A program made the position numbers and the translations under genes. The notes beneath the pieces are model-generated. The model was not told the DNA's origin and made no database searches. It saw only the letters and a list, made by a program, of their open reading frames with translations. From DALYLB01 sp046154695 (GTDB lineage: Bacteria > Acidobacteriota > Blastocatellia > RBC074), in contig JBJXFI010000120.1 in the NCBI GenBank assembly GCA_046154695.1, positions 1 to 54,291 of the forward strand: a stretch of DNA of 54,291 bases, read 5' to 3'. Position 1 is the first letter of the stretch. Each line of letters opens with the position of its first letter. Below are positions 44,353 through 54,291 of the stretch, one piece after another.

Positions 44353-44532
44353 ATGTTCTATTTCCTCTCGTTTAGCTCCCGAAGTTCTGATTGCCGGACT
44401 TCACGAAAGCTCATTCACGAGGTCGGCCCGACGGGATTTCGATGATCCGCTCGCGGGCGCTCCGACCTGCCGTCAATTACGTGTGGGGAGGCGTCTATTG
44501 GTAGACTTTTCGTTCCGCTGCCTTCACGACTT

Positions 44533-45318
44533 CTATCGTCCTCCTCTGGGTCCCATTGTGATGAAGGAGGTTAAGCTCCCAAAGCCGGCGATCGCAGTGA
44601 TCTTTCCCAGGGTCTTCGTGAAATTCCCATGGACGACCACGAGATCCCCCGGTTGCAGCGCGATGTTCTCGTCTGCTTTCGCCTTGCCTTTGAGAATCAG
44701 TTTGACATTGACCCGTTTGGTCTGGACGCTGCCGTCCGCAGATTGACGGATCACTTCGACATTGTCTTGACTGCCCGTGATGGCGAATCCGCCGGCGGCG
44801 CCGATCGCGTCAACCACATTCATGGGGCGCGCCATCGCGTACACCCCCGAGTGATTGACATCGCCGAAGACGGCAAATTTGGCGCTGACGGCTTCGAGAA
44901 GGGAAATGGTCACGATCGGATCCTTGAGGTATTCCCGAAGCTCCCTGGTGAGATAATCCCGCGCCTGATCGAGGGTCATCCCGATGACCTGGACGTCGCC
45001 GAGCAGAACGTGATAGATCGAGCCGGTCGGTGTGACCTTGGTCTTCTCGATCGAATATTGGGGATCTCCCTTGACCCGCAAGGCGATCTCGTCGGCCGGC
45101 CCCAGGCGATAGTTCTCCTGGAAGCTGCGGATCATGGTCTCGAAGGGAGAGGCGGTCTGTGCGGCCGCCACCGCCGGCTTCGGGGAATTGGCGGCCGGAT
45201 TGTCCCCCTCGACGACGGCCGTTTGCCCCGCCGCGATCCCCGCCAGAAGCGAGGTGAGGATGATTGTCGCCAGCAGCCAGGAGACGAACCGGGGAGAAAT
45301 CAGCTTTTCTCTTTTCAT
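44533..45318 (-). CDS. Polysaccharide export protein (Wza-like, short)
   Basis: 261 residues. A signal peptide (about 1-31, with LLATIILTSLLAGIAAG) has no lipobox Cys. The Poly_export domain begins YRLGPADEIALRVKGDPQYS, and one SLBB-like repeat (FAVFGDVNHSGVYAMARP) follows. Wza of E. coli is about 379 residues with several repeats and an outer-membrane helix; this protein is shorter and the helix is not evident. TGGAGTG about 8 bases before ATG 45318 supports the start. It would form the periplasmic part of the export channel with the GumC protein. Confidence 0.88.
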   Translation of the reverse strand: MKREKLISPRFVSWLLATIILTSLLAGIAAGQTAVVEGDNPAANSPKPAVAAAQTASPFETMIRSFQENYRLGPADEIALRVKGDPQYSIEKTKVTPTGSIYHVLLGDVQVIGMTLDQARDYLTRELREYLKDPIVTISLLEAVSAKFAVFGDVNHSGVYAMARPMNVVDAIGAAGGFAITGSQDNVEVIRQSADGSVQTKRVNVKLILKGKAKADENIALQPGDLVVVHGNFTKTLGKITAIAGFGSLTSFITMGPRGGR

Positions 45319-45387
45319 ACGCAACACTCCATCGTAGTAGGAAGCCCAGCGCCATATGCCTTTGCGTGAGAGCCTCGAAATTGCCAT

Positions 45388-46767
45388 TTAACGTGAGAGT
45401 CTTCCGAACAGCACAATCCGGATCGTTTCGAGAAAGATCAGCGCATCCAGCGGGGGAGACTGATTCTTGATGTAATACAGGTCGTATTGGTGCTTTCCCC
45501 GCGCGTCATCGACGGAGGCGCCATAGGGATACCGAACCTGGGCCCATCCGGTCAGCCCGGGTTTGACCAGATGCCGCTCCGAGTAAAACGGGATGAGCTC
45601 CTCGAGTTGCGAGACGAAGGCCGGCCGCTCCGGGCGCGGGCCGATCAGGCTCATCTCGCCCCGCAGCACGTTGAGGAACTGCGGAATTTCGTCAATGCGA
45701 AGATTTCGTATCAGCCGTCCGACGCGCGTCACGCGGGAATCGCGCGGCTGGGCCCAGGCGGGGCCGTCCGCCTCGGCGTCCGTGCGCATCGAGCGGAACT
45801 TGATGATTTCGAACGTCTCGGCGTGAAGGCCGACGCGGGTTTGGCGGTAGAAGACGGGACCGGTCGATTCGAGCTTGATCGCGATCGCCGTCAGAATCAT
45901 TATTGGAAGGGACCCGATCAGCCCCAGAATCGCGCCGGTGATGTCGATCAGCCGGCGGGCGCGCCGATAAAGCCCGATCCAGCGGCTCTGTTCCGAGAAG
46001 ACCAGCTGCCCGGGGTGCAATCGCTCCGTGCTGATCTTGCCCGTGAGGCGCTCGAAGAAACGGGACCACTCCTCCACCGCGACCTGGTCCCGGACCTTGA
46101 GTTTGAGAAGAAGGTCGAGCGGCAGTTTGCCCCTGCGATCCGTCATCGCGACGACGATTCGATCCGCCCGGTGGTCGCGAACGACCTGCTCCAGGTTCTC
46201 CATCACCCCGACGACCCGCGGATTGATCAGGCTCTTGCCGATCAGGGACGCGTCGTCGCCGACGAAGCCGACGATCTCATACCCTTGCTCCTCGCGCTGC
46301 AGAACCTCCCGGGCGATGTCAATGGCCGTCGATTCGGTCCCCAGGATGATGATTCGTTCGGCCAGCCGCGGATTCCGAAGCAGCCAGATGGCCGCGCACC
46401 GCCACAGGATCATGGCCGTCAGCATCAGCAGAAAGGCCAGCGCGAAAACCCCGCGGCCCAGCATCATTCCGGGCGCCGCATAGAACAGAATGGCCAGCAG
46501 GACCGCGCTCAGCCCGAGCGATTGCATGATTCGGAGCGTCAGCACCGACCGCAGGCGGATCATCTTCAGGTCATAGAGGTCGAACAGGTAGAACGCCGCC
46601 TGAACGATGACGTTCGAGAGAAGGAGCTTGTGCCATCCGCCCTCCCGCAGGACCCCCATCCCGTCGGCGCCATAGCGAATCAAAAGCGCGAGCACGCCGC
46701 AGAGGTAGATCAGCAGCCCTTCGAAGAGCAGCAAAATGATCGTGCGTGTTCGTGATTTGGACTTCAT
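45388..46767 (-). CDS. Polyprenyl-phosphate sugar-1-phosphate transferase (initiating enzyme)
   Basis: 459 residues. There are four N-terminal helices, then a Rossmann-like domain (IIILGTESTAIDIARE), a fifth helix (LIDITGAILGLIGSLPI) and the catalytic C-terminus: GPVFYRQTRVGLHAETFEIIKFRSM, with RIDEIPQFLNVLRGEMSLIGPRPE. This is the exosortase/PEP-CTERM-type sugar transferase layout (TIGR03013/TIGR03025). It moves a sugar phosphate from a nucleotide sugar to undecaprenyl phosphate, starting the repeat unit. Sugar unknown. GGA stands 9 bases before the ATG. It follows the ATPase gene by 39 bases. Confidence 0.92.
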   Translation of the reverse strand: MKSKSRTRTIILLLFEGLLIYLCGVLALLIRYGADGMGVLREGGWHKLLLSNVIVQAAFYLFDLYDLKMIRLRSVLTLRIMQSLGLSAVLLAILFYAAPGMMLGRGVFALAFLLMLTAMILWRCAAIWLLRNPRLAERIIILGTESTAIDIAREVLQREEQGYEIVGFVGDDASLIGKSLINPRVVGVMENLEQVVRDHRADRIVVAMTDRRGKLPLDLLLKLKVRDQVAVEEWSRFFERLTGKISTERLHPGQLVFSEQSRWIGLYRRARRLIDITGAILGLIGSLPIMILTAIAIKLESTGPVFYRQTRVGLHAETFEIIKFRSMRTDAEADGPAWAQPRDSRVTRVGRLIRNLRIDEIPQFLNVLRGEMSLIGPRPERPAFVSQLEELIPFYSERHLVKPGLTGWAQVRYPYGASVDDARGKHQYDLYYIKNQSPPLDALIFLETIRIVLFGRLSR

Positions 46768-46806
46768 GGGGGAATTCCTGTTCTTTCAACGATATTGACG
46801 GGCTTC

Positions 46807-47649
46807 TCAGCCCTCGACCTTGTTCATGACAACGCCGAACAGGGTCGTCTCATCCAGTTGCGTGACCGATTTCGCCATGTCGGAGGTCGAGGTGTTTCCC
46901 GGCTTCACCACGAGCAGCGAGACATCGGTGTGGAGCCCGATCAGGCTCGCGTCGGCGGAGGCGAGCAGCGGCGGTGAATCGAAGAGAATGAAGTCGTAAT
47001 AGTTCTCCAGACTCGCGACGAACCGTCCGAACATGGGTGAGGCCAGCAGCTCCGCGGAGTTTTCCGCCTGCCCCCGCGTCGGCAGGACATGGAATTCCGA
47101 CGGGCGAATCCGAATGATGGTCTCTTCCGGCGGCAGGCTCTGCGCCAGCGATTCCGCCAGCCCCACCTCCGAATCGATCCCCAGCAGCCGGCAGACCGAG
47201 GGCCGCTGCAGATCGGAATCCACCACCAGCACCCGCTTCTTGGCCCGCGCCAGCGCCGCCGCCAGGTTGAGCGAGACGCACGTGCGCCCCTCGCCGTGAT
47301 GCGCCGAGGCGATCAGGACCTTCCTCAGCGTACGCTTCGCCGCCCCGGAGATCAGCGAGATCGCCAGCCGGTTGAACTGCGCGACCGCCGCCGGGTCGAG
47401 CTCGTGGATCGACACCAGATGCGGATCGAGGCGGGCCAGCGTCAGCTCCACCTCCTGCGCCGGCTGCAGAAACCCCGGCTGAATCTGGTGGAAATTTCGC
47501 ATCAGCGACTCGTGCGCCGGGCGATCCTCATAGGGCAGGGCCTTCGTCACTCTCGAATCGTGGGGCGATTTCGATTTTCTCGACATCGGTTGTGTGTGGT
47601 CATCCATCTCGAACATCTCGGGGGCTGGGTCAGTGGCTCTCATCGGCAT
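46807..47649 (-). CDS. CpsD/CapB-like ATPase, no tyrosine tail
   Basis: 280 residues. The P-loop ASAHHGEGRTC (114-124) has Arg122 where the Walker A Lys is usual. Walker A' VLVVDSDLQRP (140-150) and FDSPPLL are present. BY-kinases end in a tyrosine cluster; this protein stops at FGVVMNKVEG without one. It is thus more like an exosortase/EPS-type ATPase that regulates GumC than a true tyrosine kinase. ATG 47649 has GGAGGA 4 bases upstream; ATG 47670 is in frame but less well placed. It begins 25 bases after the GumC stop. Confidence 0.85.
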   Translation of the reverse strand: MPMRATDPAPEMFEMDDHTQPMSRKSKSPHDSRVTKALPYEDRPAHESLMRNFHQIQPGFLQPAQEVELTLARLDPHLVSIHELDPAAVAQFNRLAISLISGAAKRTLRKVLIASAHHGEGRTCVSLNLAAALARAKKRVLVVDSDLQRPSVCRLLGIDSEVGLAESLAQSLPPEETIIRIRPSEFHVLPTRGQAENSAELLASPMFGRFVASLENYYDFILFDSPPLLASADASLIGLHTDVSLLVVKPGNTSTSDMAKSVTQLDETTLFGVVMNKVEG

Positions 47650-47674
47650 CTCTTCCTCCAATACGGCCATATCG

Positions 47675-49246
47675 CTATTTATTTCCCAGCAGATGAAAGA
47701 TCTGGGAACGATTCAGGATCACAATGATGGCCGGAACAAGCGCGGCGGCCAGCACCAGGAGCAGGACCGCCTGGGTCATCTTGAGTTTTCTCTTCCGGCT
47801 GCGCTCGATGGGGGTCATCGTTTCAGGAATCGCCGCCAGGACCGGCGCGCCGAGGTAATACTCGACATCCCGCTCGTCATTGATGAGAAAAAACTTCGGG
47901 ATCTCCGAGCCAAAAGCGATCAGCAGACCGAACGCGAAGGCCACGCCCAGCGCGATCAATTGCAGCATCAGCTTGTTGGGCGAAACGGGGAACTGCGGCA
48001 GGTTCGGCGCGTCCACGACGGCATAGACCTTCACCTCGGAGCCATTGGCGCCCGCGAGCTTCATCGCCTCTTCCTGTTTTCCCAGCAGCCACGTATAGCG
48101 GTTGAGCAGCGTCTCGTGCTCGGCCCGCACCGATCCGTCCACCCGCGGCAGGGTTTCGACGGGCGCTCTCTCGGGAATCGAGGTGGGCATTTTCTGGAGC
48201 GCCAGACTCTTGCGTTCAATCTCGCGGTTGGTGATTTCGAGCTCGTTTTTGAGCTTGGCCAGATCGCTCTTCATCGCGCGGAATTCGCGAAGCTCCTGGG
48301 GGCTCGCCGAAGAGCCGCCGGCCGCCGCGCCGGCCGTTTCCAGGCGGTCGATCTGCCGGTTGATCTCCGTGATCTGATTGCGCCACTGCACCATCTGCGG
48401 ATGCTTTTCCGTGTACTTGTCGGCATAGGTCTTGATGTTTCCCTCGATCTCCGCCTTGCGCGTGATCAGCGGGCCGACAGCCGGGTTCGTGATGCCCTTC
48501 GAGGTGGACGCAAGCTGCCTGACGGTCTTCTCCTGCTCGGCCAGATCCCGCTCCTTGTCCTCGATCTGCCTCTCCAGCAGAAACTTCTTATCGCTCAGGG
48601 AATCGACCGTGGACTGGACCGTTTCACGCTGCATCCGCGTCGCCAGGCCGTTGTCGCTCGATCTCGAAAGCCCGAGAATCAGCGTCGGATCCGTGATCGG
48701 CCCGAGCCCCTTGAGTCGCTCCTGCGCCTCGGCGATCTGGGTCGAAAGCCGCTGCCACTCGCCCAGGGCCTCCTGCCGCACCTGGACATTCTCCTGCTCG
48801 AAGGTGTCCGTGATCTCCTTCACGACCTGAAAGGCTTTCTGCGGGTTGTTGTGCCGATACGAAATCTTGATCGACTCCGGCAGGTTCGGAAAGGTGCTGG
48901 CGTTCTTCATCTCCGTGACCAGCTCCTTGCTCAACCTCCCGATCGCGTCGTCGAGCCTCGAAATGGTCGGATACAGATCGAATTTCCGGATGATCATCGC
49001 GAGATTCGCCCGGCTCGTGACCTCCTCCAGCTTTGCCGACAACCGCGGCGCATGCTTGGCCCGGGTCTCATCCGTCATCTTGTTCCCGATCACGATCGAG
49101 GCCGAGGATTCATACCGGTTGGGAATCCGCCGGATGACGAACAATGTTGCGATCAACATCGCCAGCATCATAAGTGCGAGCAGCCGCTTTCTTCGCCAAA
49201 CGATGCCGATAAACTCCGCTAAGCGACGTGGACGTAATGTTTCCAT
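47675..49246 (-). CDS. Chain-length determinant / GumC-like (Wzz family)
   Basis: 523 residues. A Wzz domain is anchored by a helix at 20-40, and a long coiled coil spans about 170-400 (for example EAQERLKGLG and KLKNELEITNREIERK). A Pro-rich segment FPVSPNKLM precedes the second membrane helix at about 440-460, and a third hydrophobic segment lies near the C-terminus (AVLLLVLAAALVPAIIVIL). It sets polymer length and links the inner-membrane enzymes to the export protein. The CpsD-like partner follows. There is no fused kinase domain. Confidence 0.9.
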   Translation of the reverse strand: METLRPRRLAEFIGIVWRRKRLLALMMLAMLIATLFVIRRIPNRYESSASIVIGNKMTDETRAKHAPRLSAKLEEVTSRANLAMIIRKFDLYPTISRLDDAIGRLSKELVTEMKNASTFPNLPESIKISYRHNNPQKAFQVVKEITDTFEQENVQVRQEALGEWQRLSTQIAEAQERLKGLGPITDPTLILGLSRSSDNGLATRMQRETVQSTVDSLSDKKFLLERQIEDKERDLAEQEKTVRQLASTSKGITNPAVGPLITRKAEIEGNIKTYADKYTEKHPQMVQWRNQITEINRQIDRLETAGAAAGGSSASPQELREFRAMKSDLAKLKNELEITNREIERKSLALQKMPTSIPERAPVETLPRVDGSVRAEHETLLNRYTWLLGKQEEAMKLAGANGSEVKVYAVVDAPNLPQFPVSPNKLMLQLIALGVAFAFGLLIAFGSEIPKFFLINDERDVEYYLGAPVLAAIPETMTPIERSRKRKLKMTQAVLLLVLAAALVPAIIVILNRSQIFHLLGNK

Positions 49247-49377
49247 GGCTCCTTTATCCTAAATCAATATCCAATGTAAAAAATTTACGATCCGATATTC
49301 AATCCCGTCTCGGTCCCGTCTCGGTTCCGATTCCGGCGGAGCGATCCGTACGATCTGGTCCGCCGGATAGCGGGTTC

Positions 49378-49710
49378 TCAGGGTTGCGACTCGCGCCTGC
49401 CATTCGACTTCTTATGCTTCACCGTCGTCGCCCCGACGAACACCGCCAGCCCGAAGAGCAACAGGAGCAGCGGTTCGGTTTGCGACTGCGCGGCCGCGGA
49501 CGCCGCCAGCGAAGCCTGCGCCGACGACGGACCTGCCTCGCGATTGACAAGTGCGAGCGAGCTGTTTTTGTTACCTTGCCCCTCGCCTTCCTGGGTGGAG
49601 GGAGAGGATTGCGCCGCGGCCGTGAGGCTCAACAGCAGGCCCAGACTCGCCGTCACCGCGAATCTCTTCAGCACGTTCTTGATCTGTATACACACTTCGG
49701 TAACCTCCAT
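49378..49710 (-). CDS. Small exported protein with PEP-CTERM-like tail
   Basis: 110 residues: a signal peptide (VLKRFAVTASLGLLLSLTAAA), a Ser/Ala/Gln-rich middle of about 45 residues, and a C-terminus TEPLLLLLFGLAVFVGATTV followed by basic KHKKSNGRR. This order of Pro motif, helix and basic end recalls a PEP-CTERM sorting signal, with TEP instead of PEP, but a plain C-terminal anchor is also possible. ATG 49710 gives the signal peptide; AAGAAAG is just upstream. It is the first gene of the EPS locus, next to gumC, where small PEP-CTERM-type genes are often found. No exosortase is present in the window. Function unknown. Confidence 0.6.
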   Translation of the reverse strand: MEVTEVCIQIKNVLKRFAVTASLGLLLSLTAAAQSSPSTQEGEGQGNKNSSLALVNREAGPSSAQASLAASAAAQSQTEPLLLLLFGLAVFVGATTVKHKKSNGRRESQP

Positions 49711-50551
49711 CTGCTTTCTTGCCGGCAGGGCGCGGCGACACCTCGCCCACCCGTACTGCCCGGGGGAGCAGCCGTAATCAGACAAAATTTCTCTCGATAG
49801 GGGGGGGCACGAGAACTTTTGTTATTTAATTTTTCTTTTCTTAGGCCCGCGAGCCGTTAAGACTTTCGCTGCGTTTGATTTGTTCGATACCGCGCTGAAA
49901 ATCGTCCGGGCTGAGCGATTACGGGAATTGTGCACGTGGGCGCACCTTGCTCCAATAACCCTCATTGATGGTCAGCGGGCAACTTTGATTTGGTGAAACT
50001 GCCAGCGATTATTCTTTACCTTTTCCGTCACCAGTCGCGCGTCTATTCACCTCGAATATCAACTGATCATTTTCACAAATGTTGAAGAGAGCTGAGCGGC
50101 ACTACTTTTTTGGCACCGAGCCGCCTATCTGCTTCTACCTATTTTTTTACAGTCTTAATTACTGTCGGGTACGCCTGGGTACCTTTGTCGAGCCCGACCT
50201 TTCATTCATCATTAAATATCCGAAGAATGAATAGGTCATCCGCAGGTTGATGCCGGTAAAACACAAGTCGAAGATCAACTTGTCTCTGTAAAGTAATTAA
50301 TACACCCTACGAACTTGGATTACATCGGCCTGTGGGACTATTTTGAAAGCATAATGTGTAGTCCTACACGGCTCTTTTTTGTAGGAGGGCACTATTATCA
50401 TACCTTTTTTATGGGACAGTCGTGCTAAAACCGATTTCAAAGCACATTACAGGTCCATTTATTGTTGATCGTCAGTGAGATGTGTCCGACATGGCGTAAA
50501 CGTTACATGTCAGGCGGGGGGGGCGAAAAACATGGGGGAAAGAGGTCCGTA
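49711..50551. promoter_or_regulatory. Long AT-rich intergenic region, likely EPS promoter region
   Basis: 841 bases with no credible gene, clearly richer in A and T than the surrounding genes. It lies upstream of the first gene of the EPS locus and downstream of the CoA-transferase. It contains several short inverted repeats: GTGTAG-TC-CTACAC at 50356-50369, the partner TGTAGGA at 50380-50386, ACAGT/ACTGT at 50149-50165, and GTCGGG/CCCGAC at 50164-50198. On the minus strand TATGAT and GATAAT near 50393-50403 are possible -10 boxes. No box pair is firm. Confidence 0.5.
49722..49762 (-). promoter_or_regulatory. Structured leader just upstream of the small exported protein
   Basis: On the transcribed strand a CCGGGCAG/CTGCCGG outer stem encloses GGGCG/CGCCC pairing, ending about 15 bases before the ATG at 49710. 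It may be a regulatory RNA structure affecting the start of the EPS message. I could not assign it to any known riboswitch. Confidence 0.3.
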
Positions 50552-51736
50552 TTAAATAATGCGGTCGGCTTGAAACTGGCGGATCTCGTCGAGGGAGAAG
50601 CTGAGTTGGAGAAGAAGTTCCCGGGTGTGTTCGCCGAGGGTGGGGGCGCGATGTCGGAATTGTGCGGGGGAGTCGGAGAGTTGAACGGGGGGATCGGCGA
50701 TGGGGACGGGTTTGGGGCAGCCGGGATAATCGACGTAGCGGAGGAGGTTGAGCGCCTGGACCTGGGGATCGGCGAGGACCTGGGCGAGGTCATAGACCTC
50801 GCCGCAGGGGATGCGGGCGGCCTCGAGGGCGGCGATTGCGTCTGCCCGGGTGCGCTCGCGGGCCCAGGCCTGCATGACCTCGGAGATGAGTTCGTGATTC
50901 CGGGCGCGGGTCAGATCGTCGGCGCATCGTGGGTCATCGATCAGATCCTCCCGTCCGACGAGGCGGGCCCAGCGGGCGAACATGGGGGCGCCGATCGTCA
51001 TGACGACGATCCATCCGTCCCGGGTCTGATACGCATCGGCGGGCGCGGCGTGGAATCCGGTGTTGCCCTGTTGGGTTCGCGCGAGGTCGAGCACGTGGCG
51101 TTCGGCCAGCAGGGCCTGCATGAAGGCGACGCCGGTCGAGAGGAGCGAGGCATCGACGATCTGGCCCCGGCCGGTCCGCTGCCGTTCGAAGAGCGCGACC
51201 ATGGAGCCGAAGGCGGCGTGCAGGGCCGTGCCGTAGTCCTCGAAATTGACGACGCTGCGGATCGGGATTCCCGGAGAGCCGGTCAGGCTCATGGCGCCCG
51301 ACATGGCCTGGATGACGGGGTCGAAGCCGACGCGGCGGGCGTAGGGGCCGTCGGGGCCGAAGGTCGAGATCCTCGTGAGAATGATGTCGGGCCTGACGCG
51401 GCAAAGGGATTCGTAATCGAGTTCGAGTCTCTCCAGCACATCGACGGGCAGGTTGGCCAGGACGAGATCGGCCGAGCCGACCAGGCGCCGCTTGATTTCC
51501 CGGCTGCCGGGGTGGGCGGGGTCGAGCGTGAGGCTCTTCTTGTTTCGATTGAGGCCGATGAACATCGGCCCCTCGCCATTCTCGGTGATTGGCGCGACAT
51601 ACCGATCCTCGCCCCCTTCGCGACGCTCGACGCGTATGACCTCCGCGCCGAAATCGGCCAGCAGCATGGCGCAGTAGGGGCCGGCGATATAGCGGCCGAA
51701 ATCGAGAACGCGGATGCCCGCCAGTGGAAGAGCCAT
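50552..51736 (-). CDS. CaiB/BaiF family III CoA-transferase
   Basis: 394 residues. LAGIRVLDFGRYIAGPYCAM is the classic N-terminus of this family, and NFEDYGTALHAAFG carries the catalytic Asp that forms the acyl-CoA anhydride intermediate. Also seen: GFDPVIQAMSGAMSLTG and GRGQIVDASLLST. Full length for the family (about 400). It moves CoA between carboxylic acids; the substrate is not readable. I chose ATG 51736; a TTG at 51742 gives better spacing from GGAAAAA. It is separated from the EPS locus by the AT-rich gap, so it is probably unrelated metabolism. Confidence 0.92.
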   Translation of the reverse strand: MALPLAGIRVLDFGRYIAGPYCAMLLADFGAEVIRVERREGGEDRYVAPITENGEGPMFIGLNRNKKSLTLDPAHPGSREIKRRLVGSADLVLANLPVDVLERLELDYESLCRVRPDIILTRISTFGPDGPYARRVGFDPVIQAMSGAMSLTGSPGIPIRSVVNFEDYGTALHAAFGSMVALFERQRTGRGQIVDASLLSTGVAFMQALLAERHVLDLARTQQGNTGFHAAPADAYQTRDGWIVVMTIGAPMFARWARLVGREDLIDDPRCADDLTRARNHELISEVMQAWARERTRADAIAALEAARIPCGEVYDLAQVLADPQVQALNLLRYVDYPGCPKPVPIADPPVQLSDSPAQFRHRAPTLGEHTRELLLQLSFSLDEIRQFQADRII

Positions 51737-51759
51737 TTGCAATATTTTTCCGGGATAGC

Positions 51760-51845
51760 CTCACGCGAAGCGGCCAAGGCGCGAAGGGGAGATGCCCGCG
51801 CATTTTCCCTCATCCCTTCTGCGCGCCTTCGCCGCTTCGCGTGAG
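51760..51845. repeat. Long palindromic hairpin between CoA-transferase and transporter
   Basis: Arms 51760-51782 and 51823-51845 pair with 22 of 23 matches (left arm begins CTCACGCGAAGCGG). Inside, a GAAGGG/CCCTTC pair extends the structure. It lies directly after the transporter stop (51852) and before the CoA-transferase start. It may be a repeat element and also act as a terminator. Similar CTTCGCG-rich repeats are common in many bacterial genomes. Confidence 0.8.
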
Positions 51846-51851
51846 AACGCC

Positions 51852-54200
<2,349 letters not shown>

Positions 54201-54217
54201 TGAGTGCCTCCTCAGAA

Positions 54218-54246
54218 GCCCCGCGCCGCCCGAGGCGGCGCGGGGC
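54218..54246. promoter_or_regulatory. GC-rich perfect hairpin upstream of the transporter
   Basis: A 13-base perfect stem (54218-54230 with 54234-54246) closes a 3-base loop. It lies 17 bases upstream of the transporter ATG, directly before the GGAGG ribosome site. No T-run follows on the transcribed strand, so a simple intrinsic terminator is not shown. It may affect translation of the transporter or end an upstream message. Confidence 0.5.
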
Positions 54247-54291
54247 AAACTTTACCTAAAACCGCCAAAAGACGGCTGTTTCAATTGATTT

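Noticed and set aside
46807..47649. Canonical BY tyrosine kinase
   Set aside because: No C-terminal tyrosine cluster and an altered P-loop Lys; called an ATPase of that family instead.
49711..50551. Known riboswitch (for example cyclic-di-GMP type) upstream of the EPS genes
   Set aside because: I looked for the conserved cores of common classes and found none; only unclassified short stems are present.
50462..51844. 460-residue + strand open frame
   Set aside because: Antisense to the CoA-transferase; Gly/Asp/Glu-rich with no recognisable domain.

Overview
The window reads as part of a chromosome from a GC-rich (about 60%), Gram-negative soil-type bacterium, most likely an Acidobacteriota member (Solibacter/Blastocatellia-like). 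The main taxonomic clue is the C-terminal domain of the beta-helix protein at 20744-23140, which matches the Solibacter-type TIGR03437 C-terminal domain. The Tad-like proteins at the left edge also fit. These are judgements from reading the sequence, without a database search.

Layout. The left edge (147-1577, + strand) carries the C-terminal part of a TadG-like protein and a TadE-like pilus protein. Almost everything from 49.7 kb down to 1.6 kb is on the minus strand and forms one very large exopolysaccharide (EPS) locus, transcribed right to left. To its right (50.5-54.2 kb, also minus) are a family III CoA-transferase and an OPT-family transporter, which look like ordinary flanking genes.

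The EPS locus in transcription order: a small secreted protein with a PEP-CTERM-like tail; GumC/Wzz, a CpsD-like ATPase, a polyprenyl-phosphate sugar transferase and a short Wza-like export protein; an HTH regulator; a polysaccharide deacetylase, a membrane GT2, a heparinase-like lyase, UDP-GlcNAc 2-epimerase, an AlgD-like GDP-mannose dehydrogenase, Wzx and Wzy; a PaaK-like ligase and a DUF362 protein; two GT4 enzymes, a methyltransferase, an AsnB-like amidotransferase, a third GT and a second deacetylase; then a beta-helix protein. Together these suggest a Wzx/Wzy-type polymer containing mannuronate and possibly ManNAc.

A second block, 20.3 to 1.6 kb, looks like a decoration island. It has a luciferase-like monooxygenase, a stand-alone adenylation enzyme, a formyltransferase and an acyl carrier protein, which amounts to a loading module split into single proteins plus an oxygenase. 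It continues with SxtJ-like and DUF5989 (SxtK-like) membrane proteins, two NodU/TobZ-type carbamoyltransferases, an SGNH hydrolase, three GNAT/FemAB-like proteins, an acyltransferase-3 membrane protein, a second formyltransferase, a third deacetylase and a GT2. The most interesting hypothesis is that this island makes a carrier-bound, oxidised and/or formylated (amino)acyl group and puts it, with carbamoyl groups, on the polysaccharide. The gene set resembles exosortase-A-associated EPS loci, but no exosortase is recognisable here.

Several palindromic intergenic repeats (8891-8972, 20592-20682, 51760-51845) and an AT-rich, 841-base regulatory region at the head of the EPS locus (49711-50551) are noted. 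No tRNA, rRNA, CRISPR array or transposase was recognised.
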